From an uncultured bacterium (GTDB lineage: Bacteria > Cyanobacteriota > Vampirovibrionia > Gastranaerophilales > Gastranaerophilaceae), in the NCBI GenBank assembly GCA_950022695.1, contig CATLLN010000003.1, positions 1 through 64,000 on the forward strand: a stretch of DNA of 64,000 nt, written 5' to 3'. Of this stretch, positions 1 to 9,622 are shown piece after piece. The translations under genes were made by a program, and so were the position numbers. The stretch's first letter is position 1, and every line of letters starts with the position of its first letter. Below the pieces are notes generated by a model that did no database searches, was not told where the DNA came from, and was given only the letters and a program-made list of their open reading frames with translations.

Positions 1-1411
1 CGTTTGCACCGTGGTTAGTAATATCTGTTGTTGTACCTTGGTTATTTACTGTTCCTGCAATATTTAAACCGCCATCAGTGTTTAACATTGCAAGTGTACC
101 TTGATTATTTGTGATTGTACCTTCTGATTCAACATTCAAACCGCCAGCTGCATAGTTTGTAATGTTGGCATTACCTATATTATTAATTGCACCGGTAATT
201 GTTAAACCTGCCATTTCGCTATTCTTAGCATTTGCAGCATCTGTTGCGGCTTCAATACCGTTTTGAATAGTTAATTGACCTTCATTGTTAATTGTTCCGG
301 AAATATTCAAACCTTCAGATGCAGTGTTTCTAATAGTAGTTTCACCTTTAGTATCTATATTTCCTGAAATATTTAATCCTGAATCGGAATCGATTTTATA
401 TGAGTATTCAACACCATCAATTGTAAATTTGGTTTCGTAACCATCTGCCGGTACATTGAAAATTTGTGTTGTTCCATTATTTTTTATATTTCCGGATATA
501 TCGATTCCGCCATTATTGTTGTTAATTTTGACCAAACCATCAACATTGGAGATATTACCAGAAATTTTTACGCCGTCAATGCCGACATTTCGGATTTCAG
601 TGTTACCGGAACCAAAGTTTTTAACATCACCTTGAATATCAACCCCGGCAATGTCAGCAGTTTGGTTTGTTTTAATGTAAATATTACCGTTATCACTGTA
701 AAATTGATTTGCTTTATTCATATTATCAGTGTTAACAAGTTGATTAAATAAAGTGTCAGCCATATCGTGGCTTGTTATTTGTGCCATTTTTGTTTCGTTA
801 ACACCTGCAATAATTCCTGCATTTTTAGCAACTGTAACTTTTCCACCGTATAACTCAACGTCATTAGCGGCAATAACTTTACCATTAATAGTAATAGGTT
901 TTCCTGAATTATTTCTTGATAAAGCACCATATTCAGCTTGAGGGTTTTTTACATAGTTGTCAAATGTTGTTTTTGTTGGAGTGTAGATACTTAATGAACC
1001 AACATTAAGTACGCCTGATGCGCCTACTACCATTCCATTTGGAGATACGAAAACAGCTTTCCCGTTATAAAATCCGTTTTCGCGCATAGTGTTAACTATA
1101 CCGTTAATATTTATACGATTTTCGACAAGGTTGATAAATGTATTGATATCATTATTTCCATATTTAAAAATAAGATTTGCGATGTCACCTTTGTCCAAGT
1201 TAAAGTCAATATATTTTCTATATCCAATATCAGTTAATTTCCCATTTTTTGTAATTACAGCTGATGGATTAATATTATATACTCCATTGTTGCCAGTTAC
1301 ACCGGTGATTTCACTTGCAACAGCAGAAAGCATTAAAGTTTGATGAGATAAGAATAATGCAGTTAAAGCAGCTGCAGTAATTCTTTTTGGTCTTTTACTT
1401 CTGGTTCTCAT
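1..1411 (-). CDS. Filamentous haemagglutinin/LktA-type adhesin, N-terminal part; C-terminus lies beyond the window edge
   Basis: Reverse-strand reading from ATG at 1411 (AAAGGA RBS; alternative ATG 1426) is open to base 1: MRTRSKRPKRITAAALTALFLSHQTLMLSAVASEITGVTGNNGVYNINPSAVITKNGKL...NGKAVFVSPNGMVVGASGVLNVGSLSIYTPT..., then repeats such as GLNISGNIxxxGxTxIxN. Missing from the ORF track because it has no stop in the window. Confidence 0.88.
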   Translation of the reverse strand, partial: MRTRSKRPKRITAAALTALFLSHQTLMLSAVASEITGVTGNNGVYNINPSAVITKNGKLTDIGYRKYIDFNLDKGDIANLIFKYGNNDINTFINLVENRININGIVNTMRENGFYNGKAVFVSPNGMVVGASGVLNVGSLSIYTPTKTTFDNYVKNPQAEYGALSRNNSGKPITINGKVIAANDVELYGGKVTVAKNAGIIAGVNETKMAQITSHDMADTLFNQLVNTDNMNKANQFYSDNGNIYIKTNQTADIAGVDIQGDVKNFGSGNTEIRNVGIDGVKISGNISNVDGLVKINNNNGGIDISGNIKNNGTTQIFNVPADGYETKFTIDGVEYSYKIDSDSGLNISGNIDTKGETTIRNTASEGLNISGTINNEGQLTIQNGIEAATDAANAKNSEMAGLTITGAINNIGNANITNYAAGGLNVESEGTITNNQGTLAMLNTDGGLNIAGTVNNQGTTTDITNHGAN

Positions 1412-1607
1412 ATTAAATCCTTTCATAACGTTATTAAATTTTTATAATTATCGATAATTTAGGCTAGACTTCTATTCTAGCAAGAGCATAAAAATTTTTG
1501 TCAATTTATTAAAATTTTTTAAGGCATGACAAAATTTGTGCACTCTTTTTATAACGTATGTGATTTTTGAAAATTGCTAGTGCAAAATATAATATTAAGT
1601 TTTATTA

Positions 1608-3062
1608 CTATGTAAGTTTTATTATTTTTTTAGCTCCCAAAAAGTAAACTAAATAGAATACTGACAAAAGTAAACAAATTTGAATTATTCCAGAAATATT
1701 TCCGCCGTAAAGTTTAAGCAAGTATAAGATTACCCCGGTAGGAATTGCTGTCAATAATATTCTTAATACGGTGTTTTTAGGAAATTCTAAGTTAAGGTTT
1801 GGAATAATAATTATTACACTTAATAACCAATATAAAAAGTTTGCAGCAAATGTAGCTATACCAACACCTTTAAGTCCCATTTTGGGTATTAAAACTACAT
1901 TTAAAATAATTCCAATTATTCCAGATACTAGTTTGATAATAAATTCAATATGAGTTTTGTTTGCGAGGTGGTACTGTAATGTAGTGTAATCTGTCATAGC
2001 AAGGAAAAATACACCGTATGAAAAATATGGTACAAGTAAACTTGCTTCAAACATTTTTTCATTTTTAATAAATATATGAGCGATATCAACGCTGTATAAT
2101 GACATTACGGTAATTATCGGTAATGCAACGAGTATGTAATAACCCATAAATTTTGAAATTATTGGTCTAACATCAACTTTTGCTTCATATAAGTTAATAA
2201 TTCTTGGTATTGCCGCGACTGTAATCATAGCAAATAAAGGCATTAAGATAGGTAAGGTTAAACCGTAACCTGCTCCTACAAGAGCTGCTTTTGAAAATCC
2301 GCTGATACTGTTCATGATAAACTTGTTGCTTTGAGTTATAATCCAGGCACTAAGTGATGTTGCCGCGATTGGAATACCATATTTTATAATAGGTAAAATA
2401 AATTTCCATTCAATTTTTTGGAATTTAAAAACCTTTAAAATTTCACTTTGATAAAGTAATAATATATCGATTAGAGATATTGATAACCCCATACTTAATA
2501 AAATTGAAGCTGCACCCATATTAAAATATTTTGCAAAAAATACAGCTAAAAATATTGTCGCAAATTGATTTAAAATGGTTGCAACAGTGTATGAAATTGA
2601 TTTTAGCTGTGCTCTTAATAACTGTGAAAGTAAGGCTCTTATTGCAACAGGAATAATAAGGAATAATACAGCAAGAAAATATTTAAAAGGTACATGGAAA
2701 AAGCTGTATAAACTATCTTTAAATATAAATGCAATCCCAAACATTAACACCATATTTATTGTTAAAAGTGTAACTAAAGTTGTCAGGTATTTTGGTAAAT
2801 CATCAACAATTTGATGGTGTCTGAAAAATCTCAAACCTGATAAACCTACCCAATCTGAAAAAAGTATACAAAGAAATGAAAGCATAGCTATGGAGATTGT
2901 ATATAATCCATATTGTTCCTGGGAAAAAAGACTTGTATAAATAGGTATCGCAATCATATTACCGAACATTCCGCAAAGCTTTGATGGGGAATATTTTATC
3001 ATATCAGTAAAAATACCTTTAATCTCTTTTTCTTCCAGTTCTTTATTTTCGATGTATTCCAT
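1608..3062 (-). CDS. Oligosaccharide flippase family (Wzx/MATE-like) membrane protein
   Basis: Polytopic membrane protein; N-terminal KYSPSKLCGMFGNMIAIPIYTSLFSQEQYGLYTISIAML is typical of polysaccharide biosynthesis flippases. Confidence 0.85.
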   Translation of the reverse strand: MEYIENKELEEKEIKGIFTDMIKYSPSKLCGMFGNMIAIPIYTSLFSQEQYGLYTISIAMLSFLCILFSDWVGLSGLRFFRHHQIVDDLPKYLTTLVTLLTINMVLMFGIAFIFKDSLYSFFHVPFKYFLAVLFLIIPVAIRALLSQLLRAQLKSISYTVATILNQFATIFLAVFFAKYFNMGAASILLSMGLSISLIDILLLYQSEILKVFKFQKIEWKFILPIIKYGIPIAATSLSAWIITQSNKFIMNSISGFSKAALVGAGYGLTLPILMPLFAMITVAAIPRIINLYEAKVDVRPIISKFMGYYILVALPIITVMSLYSVDIAHIFIKNEKMFEASLLVPYFSYGVFFLAMTDYTTLQYHLANKTHIEFIIKLVSGIIGIILNVVLIPKMGLKGVGIATFAANFLYWLLSVIIIIPNLNLEFPKNTVLRILLTAIPTGVILYLLKLYGGNISGIIQICLLLSVFYLVYFLGAKKIIKLT

Positions 3063-3075
3063 TTTCTATCCTTTA

Positions 3076-4383
3076 TTAGTCAATAATTTTTCCAAATAAA
3101 TCGTATTCATCAGCTTGATTTATTAGAACATTTTCTATATCACCAGGTACTACCTGTCTTTCGCACGAAGCATATACAACACCGTCAATTTCCGGCGCAT
3201 CGTGTTCAGAACGCATAATTATAACACCTTCATCAGTGTATCCCTCTACGATACATTTTAAAGTTGTACCTATATATTTTTCGTTATTTTCTAATGAAAT
3301 TTTTTGTTGTAATTTCATTAATTTATCGCGCCTTTGTTTTTTGATTTTGGCAGGTATTTGGTCTGAAAGTGTATCAGAATAGGTGTTTTTCTCTCTTGAA
3401 TATTCAAAAGCGCCCATTCTATCAAACCTTACTTCCTTAACAAAACTATACAAATGCTCAAATTCCTCTTCGGTTTCTCCAGGATAACCTACTATAAGTG
3501 AGGTTCTTATTGAAACTCCCGGAATTTTATTCCTAATTTTTTCAACAAGTTCTTTGTAATCCATTACCGGACGTTTCATAGATGCTAAAACTCGCGGATG
3601 AGAGTGCTGAAGTGGTATATCAACATATTTTACAACTTTATCAAGTTTTGCTATAGCATCAATTAGTTCATCTGTCATTTGTGTAGGATAAGCATACATT
3701 ATACGTATCCATGATAGATTATCAATTTTGTTTAATTCTTCTAATAATTTTGGCAGTGCTTGCTTTCCGTATAAATCTATACCGTAAGAAGATGTGTCTT
3801 GAGCAATAAGGATAATTTCTGTTACTCCCTTTGCTACAAGTTTTTTTGCTTCTTTTACAATGTTTTCAATTGATCTGGAAATATATTTGCCGCGTAATTT
3901 CGGAATAATACAATATCCGCAGCTATAGTTGCAGCCTTCACCAATCTTTAAATAAGAACTTGCTCCCATAGTAATTTGTTGGCGTTCAATTGTTTCCAGA
4001 TAAATATATTTTGGGTTATCTTCAATAATACTCTTATATTCTTCGCCTTTTTCAATACTTTCAACAATTTTTATAATATCTTGGAGATTTGAAGTCCCAA
4101 TCATTCCTGCAAGTTCCGGTATTGCATCTTTTAAATCCTGATTATGTTTTTGGGATAAACATCCGGTTACGATTACTTTTTTCCCCTGTTCAATCATCTC
4201 AAGAATACTTTGAACGGATTCTTTTTCCGCATCGTGAATAAATGAACAAGTATTAACGATAACGATTTCAGCATCATTATCATCAAGCGTTACCTGATAA
4301 CCTTTTTCTGTCAGAATTCCAAGTATAAGCTCAGCATCTACAAGATTTTTTGCACATCCATGATTTATTAATGAAATTTTCAT
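3076..4383 (-). CDS. rimO: Ribosomal protein S12 methylthiotransferase
   Basis: MKISLINHGCAKNLVDAELILG, radical-SAM motif CNYSCGYCIIPKLRGKYISR, C-terminal TRAM-like region. Start placed at MKIS rather than the upstream ORF start. Confidence 0.95.
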   Translation of the reverse strand: MKISLINHGCAKNLVDAELILGILTEKGYQVTLDDNDAEIVIVNTCSFIHDAEKESVQSILEMIEQGKKVIVTGCLSQKHNQDLKDAIPELAGMIGTSNLQDIIKIVESIEKGEEYKSIIEDNPKYIYLETIERQQITMGASSYLKIGEGCNYSCGYCIIPKLRGKYISRSIENIVKEAKKLVAKGVTEIILIAQDTSSYGIDLYGKQALPKLLEELNKIDNLSWIRIMYAYPTQMTDELIDAIAKLDKVVKYVDIPLQHSHPRVLASMKRPVMDYKELVEKIRNKIPGVSIRTSLIVGYPGETEEEFEHLYSFVKEVRFDRMGAFEYSREKNTYSDTLSDQIPAKIKKQRRDKLMKLQQKISLENNEKYIGTTLKCIVEGYTDEGVIIMRSEHDAPEIDGVVYASCERQVVPGDIENVLINQADEYDLFGKIID

Positions 4384-4471
4384 ACTTTTCCTTTTTTTTA
4401 ATTTTATCATTAATTGTAAAATTTATTCTAATTATTACGATTTCTTGATGATTTTGTTATAAAATAAGCTT

Positions 4472-6241
4472 ATGAAAAGTGTAGAATTATTAGCTCCTGC
4501 GAAAAATTTAGAAACTGCAATCGTGGCTATTAATAGTGGTGCAGATGCTATTTATATCGGTGCGGAAGAATTTGGCGCACGTAAAAATGCACCAAACTCC
4601 TTGTCAGATATAGAAAAGCTTTTAAATTATGCTCATAAATTTTATGTGAGAATTCATGTTGTTATTAATACAATTCTTAATGATTCTGAACTTGATAAAG
4701 CTGTAGAATTGGTCAAAAATTTATATAATATTGGTGTTGATGCTATTATTGTTCAGGATATGGGGCTTATAAAAGCTGCAATTGATGGTAAAATTCCTCC
4801 TATTCAAATACATGCCAGTACACAATGTGATAACAGAACACTTGAAAAAGCTAAGTTTTTCAATGATTTAGGGCTTTCACGTGTTATATTGGCAAGAGAA
4901 TTGTCGCTTGAAAAAATTGAAGAAATCTGTAAAAATACCGATTGTGAAATAGAAACATTTATTCACGGGGCGTTATGTGTATCATACAGCGGGCAATGCT
5001 ATTTCTCATATGCAAACGGCGGCCGTTCTGCAAACAGAGGTGAATGTGCACAGCCTTGCCGTAAAAAATATTCTCTTATTGATGAAAAAGGAAAAGTTAT
5101 ATTAAAAGATAAATACTTACTGTCATTAAAAGATTTTAATGCCTCTGATAGTATTGAAAAACTAATATCTTGCGGGGTTAAATCTTTTAAAGTTGAAGGC
5201 AGGCTTAAAGATATAAATTATGTAAAAAATGTTGTGGCATATTATAATGATTTATTAAATAAGTATGCACAAAGGACATCTTCAGGTAAGATTTTCTTAG
5301 ATTTTGAACCGGATACTGATAAAACATTTAATCGCGGCTATACTGATTATTTCTTAAACGGGCGCGAACAGTGTTTTAATTTCTTATCACCAAAGTCACG
5401 TGGTCAAAAGCTTGGTAAGGTAAAACGAATTTGTCATAATTATTTTGAAATTGATGCTGATTTAAATCCGCAGGATGGTTTATGTTTTATTAAAGATGGT
5501 GAAATGAGCGGATTTTTGGTTAATAAAGTTGAAGGAAACAGAATTTATCCGAATAAAATGGATGGTATTAAAACCGGTACATTGCTTTATAGAAATTTTG
5601 ATTCAAAATTTGAAAAACAGCTTGAAAATTCAAAGACTGTTCGTAAAATTGGGGTGAAATTTATCTTTAACGGTAAAATTTTGACTGCAATAGATGAGGA
5701 TAATAATAAAGCTGAAATTATTATACCGAAAGGCGAAGAACCTAAAAATATTGAAAAGATGAAAGAAAATATTATTTCACAGCTTCAAAAGACCGGAGAA
5801 AGCGATTATTATACACAATCTGTCGATATTAATAACGCAGAAATAACATTTCTTCCTATTTCAAAAATTAATGAAATTCGCAGAGATATATTAAGTTTAT
5901 TAAATGAAGAAAGGTTAAGGAATTTTAAACGATTAGAGCAAAAACCTATTTGTTATACGACTTTTCCAAAACAAGAAATTGATTATCTGGCAAATGTGTT
6001 TAATAATGATGCAAAAGAATTTTATAAAAATTGTAATTGTGAAATAACACAACCTGCATTGGAATGTTCGGATAAAACCCCGTCAGGAATTGAACTTATG
6101 CGGACAAAGCATTGCTTAAAATTTGCGGCAGGTTTATGTGGTCAAGCCTGTAAAAAGCTGTATTTAGCAGATGTAAAAGGTAAAAAATATCCGCTGAAAT
6201 TTGACTGTAAAAACTGTGAAATGGTTGTATTAAACCCTTAG
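4472..6241 (+). CDS. Peptidase U32 family protein
   Basis: MKSVELLAPAKNLETAIVAINSGADAIYIGAEEFGAR and ETFIHGALCVSYSGQCYFSYANGGRSANRGECAQPCRKKY signatures. Confidence 0.95.
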   Translation: MKSVELLAPAKNLETAIVAINSGADAIYIGAEEFGARKNAPNSLSDIEKLLNYAHKFYVRIHVVINTILNDSELDKAVELVKNLYNIGVDAIIVQDMGLIKAAIDGKIPPIQIHASTQCDNRTLEKAKFFNDLGLSRVILARELSLEKIEEICKNTDCEIETFIHGALCVSYSGQCYFSYANGGRSANRGECAQPCRKKYSLIDEKGKVILKDKYLLSLKDFNASDSIEKLISCGVKSFKVEGRLKDINYVKNVVAYYNDLLNKYAQRTSSGKIFLDFEPDTDKTFNRGYTDYFLNGREQCFNFLSPKSRGQKLGKVKRICHNYFEIDADLNPQDGLCFIKDGEMSGFLVNKVEGNRIYPNKMDGIKTGTLLYRNFDSKFEKQLENSKTVRKIGVKFIFNGKILTAIDEDNNKAEIIIPKGEEPKNIEKMKENIISQLQKTGESDYYTQSVDINNAEITFLPISKINEIRRDILSLLNEERLRNFKRLEQKPICYTTFPKQEIDYLANVFNNDAKEFYKNCNCEITQPALECSDKTPSGIELMRTKHCLKFAAGLCGQACKKLYLADVKGKKYPLKFDCKNCEMVVLNP

Positions 6242-6793
6242 TTATTTAATTAGAGTCTGAATTTCTCGAAAATTAGGGTGTTTTGAAGTTTTTAACCATT
6301 CAAACAAAGCAATTTCAACGCAGCTTATTTTTGCATTGTATTGTTTTAAAAGCTCAAGTCCGGTTTTATACTCTTTTTTGTTTCTGCTTGCGCAGGCATC
6401 TTTTATTATATATACTTCAAAACCTTCTTTAATAAGTTCACAAGCAGTTTGTAAAACGCAAATGTGAGTTTCAATTCCGCCTAAAACTATTTGTGTTTTT
6501 CCTGCTTCTTTTAGCAAATTAATTTTTTCTGCAAATGCAGGCTCAAGCATAGCAGAAAACGAGGATTTTTCTGTTGTAAAAGAATTAAGTGGTAATGAAT
6601 TTTTAAGTTCAGGTGTTGTACTTCCCAGCCCTGCTGGATATTGTTCAGTTACAATTGTCGGTATATTTAAAATATCAGCGGCTTTTGCCAGTTTTGACAT
6701 ATTTGCAGAAACTTCTACACCGTATTTTGATGCTAATACCAATCTCTCCTGAATATCTATGATTACAAGTACACTGTTTTCTCTATTTAACAT
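6242..6793 (-). CDS. Isochorismatase-family cysteine hydrolase
   Basis: VLVIIDIQERL...VTEQYPAGLGST...KTQIVLGGIETHICVLQTA. Confidence 0.92.
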   Translation of the reverse strand: MLNRENSVLVIIDIQERLVLASKYGVEVSANMSKLAKAADILNIPTIVTEQYPAGLGSTTPELKNSLPLNSFTTEKSSFSAMLEPAFAEKINLLKEAGKTQIVLGGIETHICVLQTACELIKEGFEVYIIKDACASRNKKEYKTGLELLKQYNAKISCVEIALFEWLKTSKHPNFREIQTLIK

Positions 6794-6795
6794 TG

Positions 6796-8046
6796 CTAGT
6801 TTCCTTTCACAAATGCAGTTTGTTTATATTCGTCTTTTAATTTTTTTAGTAATGAAATTAACTGTTTATCAGTTAAACCACTTAAAGGAAGTTCCAGTTT
6901 AGTGTTTTCTGCGCTATCAAGTCCGCTGTGGGTGATAGTTATTTTAAATTTGGCATACCCATTGTATCTTATCGTCAATTCACTGTGGATGTTTTCATTT
7001 TTTAAACTAAAAACACATTCAATATTATTAGCGTACTGGCTAACTGCAGTATTAGTTAATTTAGTTTCACATTCTTTTTGAAAACGATAAAATATAGGTG
7101 TGATAACGCTTTCAAGTTTATTTGTAAATGCGCTTTTAAATAATTTGAAATCCTTTTTAGGTGCTGTCTCATCATCTTCTAGCCAAGAATTTGAAGTTGA
7201 ATTCTGAGTTTCAAGGCATACAGTCATTTCATCATTTTGTATTGCAGAAATTAGACCATCTTGAACATTTTTATCAATGGTTTCAAATGACTGAATTCCG
7301 ATTTTTGAAAGCCCTGCACGTATTTTAAAGTCATCGCCCATTTTGTCTTGAATTTTTTGAATAACAGATTTTGTACCTTCTATATCAATATTTGGCATTA
7401 TAATATAGAATTTTCCGCCACGTGCAACTGCAATAATATCGTCTCCACGAAGATTATTTTTTATAGTGCAGGCAAGTCTGTTTGTCGAAATTTTTGTTTT
7501 AGTTTTTTCATCCAGGGTGATAAGTACCAAAATCCCATTTTGAATTCGTAGATTATCTGATATATCAATAAAAATTTCTTTAAGGTGTTTGTACTGGTAC
7601 AGGTTTGTTTTACTATCTATAACACCTTGCTGGTATAGAAATTTTTCATTTCTTAAACCAATATCTTTAACCGTTCTGAGTCTGAAGCAGTTTACTGTTT
7701 TAATAAGCATTTCATAATCTTCGGAATCAACCAGAAAATAATCATAAATACCATTATCATAGGCATTTAATATAAGTTCAGGATTTGTATCGTTTAAAAG
7801 AAGAACGATTTCAGCATCTTTTTTAATTTCTTTAATATTTGAAATCATTTTTAAGGTAGAGTTTTCATCTTCTGATTCGTGAAGAATAACTACACAGTGT
7901 AGTGACTTTTCAAGTATTTTTTTTGCGTTTTTCCGAGAGCAGACAGTAATATTGTCATTATTACGAAGCAAAACCAATTTTTTTATAATTGTTTTTGCTA
8001 CTTCTTCGTAATCAGTTACTAATAATATATTATTGCTGTCTATCAT
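6796..8046 (-). CDS. Receiver-like domain plus degenerate GGDEF-like domain protein
   Basis: N-terminal receiver-like fold (NILLVTDYEEVAKTIIKKL...AEIVLLLNDTNPELILNAYDNGIYDYFLV), then DSKTNLYQYKHLKEIF and RGGKFYIIMPN at the positions of DxLTGLxNRR and GGDEF. Confidence 0.7.
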   Translation of the reverse strand: MIDSNNILLVTDYEEVAKTIIKKLVLLRNNDNITVCSRKNAKKILEKSLHCVVILHESEDENSTLKMISNIKEIKKDAEIVLLLNDTNPELILNAYDNGIYDYFLVDSEDYEMLIKTVNCFRLRTVKDIGLRNEKFLYQQGVIDSKTNLYQYKHLKEIFIDISDNLRIQNGILVLITLDEKTKTKISTNRLACTIKNNLRGDDIIAVARGGKFYIIMPNIDIEGTKSVIQKIQDKMGDDFKIRAGLSKIGIQSFETIDKNVQDGLISAIQNDEMTVCLETQNSTSNSWLEDDETAPKKDFKLFKSAFTNKLESVITPIFYRFQKECETKLTNTAVSQYANNIECVFSLKNENIHSELTIRYNGYAKFKITITHSGLDSAENTKLELPLSGLTDKQLISLLKKLKDEYKQTAFVKGN

Positions 8047-8052
8047 TAAATT

Positions 8053-8952
8053 TTATACCTGAAGATGTTTTTTTATACACCAGAAGCTGCCTGCTGCACC
8101 AAACAATATACTCATTGAAAACATTACCAAAAGTACTGTACCTTGAGCATTAGGCGGTGATGGAATCATAAAGAACTTATGGATATTTGCTAACCCGTTT
8201 TGTATATAATTTAACGGAATCATTGCAAGCAGTGAGCCTGTAAATCCATAAAAAGCACCTTGCATAATGAATGGAAATCTTATATACCAGTTGCTTACAC
8301 CCATTAATCTCATAATTTCAATTTCTTCTTTTCTGGATTGAATAACAAGTTGGATTGTATTATTGATAATTGTTATTGTAAGAAGTGCCATAATACCAAT
8401 TACGACAAGTGTAATTGTTTTTACGACATGGTTAACAAGTTCAATTTTCGAAGCCAAATCTTTAGCGTAGCTCATATCTTCAACTGCAGGTATGGTTTTT
8501 ATGTGATCAAATATAGGCTGAATATTTTCCGGAGAATCAACTTTAACATGCAAAGTGTCAGGAAGTGGATTTTCGATGTTTGGCAGGCTCATTTCATTTT
8601 TAAGCTTACTCCAAGAATCTGCTTTTGGAATAATTGTTATTTTTTCTACATGCTGGAGTTTTTCAATGTCATTTTTAACGCTTTTAACATCTGAACTGTT
8701 TTTTAAATAAACAGAAATTTCTAAAGCATTTCCAAGTTCTTTGGAAAATGTAGAAATTGAAAGAGCAGATCTAAAACAAGCACCAAATATCATTAAAATT
8801 GCTGCCATTGTTGTTATAATAACTACATTAACCCAGCCGGTTCTAATAATATCGCTTAATGTTTCTTTCCCTAATCTGTATAATATTCTTAATTCACATA
8901 ACCAGTCTTTAGGTATGTGTTTTTTTACGTTTGATTTAAGATTTCTATTCAT
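8053..8952 (-). CDS. ftsX: Cell division protein FtsX
   Basis: FtsX topology and LRILYRLGKETLSDIIRTGWVN...NALEISVYLK; adjacent to ftsE. Start at MNRNLKSN (8952), not the longer ORF overlapping ftsE. Confidence 0.93.
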   Translation of the reverse strand: MNRNLKSNVKKHIPKDWLCELRILYRLGKETLSDIIRTGWVNVVIITTMAAILMIFGACFRSALSISTFSKELGNALEISVYLKNSSDVKSVKNDIEKLQHVEKITIIPKADSWSKLKNEMSLPNIENPLPDTLHVKVDSPENIQPIFDHIKTIPAVEDMSYAKDLASKIELVNHVVKTITLVVIGIMALLTITIINNTIQLVIQSRKEEIEIMRLMGVSNWYIRFPFIMQGAFYGFTGSLLAMIPLNYIQNGLANIHKFFMIPSPPNAQGTVLLVMFSMSILFGAAGSFWCIKKHLQV

Positions 8953-9622
8953 AAGTACCTGCTTGTATGTCTCTAACAATTTCTCCCTGGTCGAGAGTAA
9001 TAACCCTTTTTCTGAAATAATCAACCATAGCGTTATCGTGAGTTGAAACGATAACAGTAATACCTCTTTGGTTAATTTGGTCAAGGATTTGCATAATTTC
9101 CATAGAGTTTTTAGGGTCTAAGTTCCCGGTAGGTTCGTCTGCAATCAGAAGCGGTGGTCCATTAACAATTGCACGTGCAATACCTACCCTTTGCTGTTCT
9201 CCGCCTGATAATTCTGTAGGTTTAGCTTTCATTTTTTCATGAAGTCCTACAATTTTTAATGCACCGTTAACGCGGGCATCAATTTCTTTACTGCTTATTC
9301 CCATGGTTCTGATAACATATGCCACGTTATCATATACTGTCTGGTTTTGAAGTAATTTATAGTCTTGAAAAACTATTCCCATACATCTTCTAAGATTGGG
9401 GATTTTTTCGTTTGAAATATTAGCTATGTTTAAACCGCCGATTGAAATAATTCCGCTTGTTGGTTTTTCTTCACCATATAAAAGTTTCATAAGCGTAGAT
9501 TTACCTGCGCCTGATGCGCCTACGATAAATACAAATTCGCCGGAATGAATTTCAAGGCTTACATTTTTCAAGGCATAGTGGTTATTTTTATATCTTTTGG
9601 TAACGTTTTGGAATGTTATCAT
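8945..9622 (-). CDS. ftsE: Cell division ATP-binding protein FtsE
   Basis: ABC ATPase: GASGAGKSTLMKLL, LSGGEQQRVGIARAIVNGPPLLIADEPTGNLDP. Confidence 0.95.
   Translation of the reverse strand: MITFQNVTKRYKNNHYALKNVSLEIHSGEFVFIVGASGAGKSTLMKLLYGEEKPTSGIISIGGLNIANISNEKIPNLRRCMGIVFQDYKLLQNQTVYDNVAYVIRTMGISSKEIDARVNGALKIVGLHEKMKAKPTELSGGEQQRVGIARAIVNGPPLLIADEPTGNLDPKNSMEIMQILDQINQRGITVIVSTHDNAMVDYFRKRVITLDQGEIVRDIQAGTYE

Noticed and set aside
464-1343. Plus-strand ORFs of 95, 62 and 84 aa
   Set aside because: Antisense to the continuous reverse-strand adhesin frame; no domain or RBS support.
8338-9046. Plus-strand ORFs over ftsX/ftsE and similar antisense ORFs elsewhere (e.g. 24012-24218, 39982-40212, 44765-45226, 59442-59750)
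   Set aside because: All lie antisense to strongly supported CDSs and lack family signatures.
8953-9084. Longer N-terminal extension of FtsX in the ORF track
   Set aside because: The extension overlaps ftsE out of frame; the MNRN start gives the normal 8-nt overlap.
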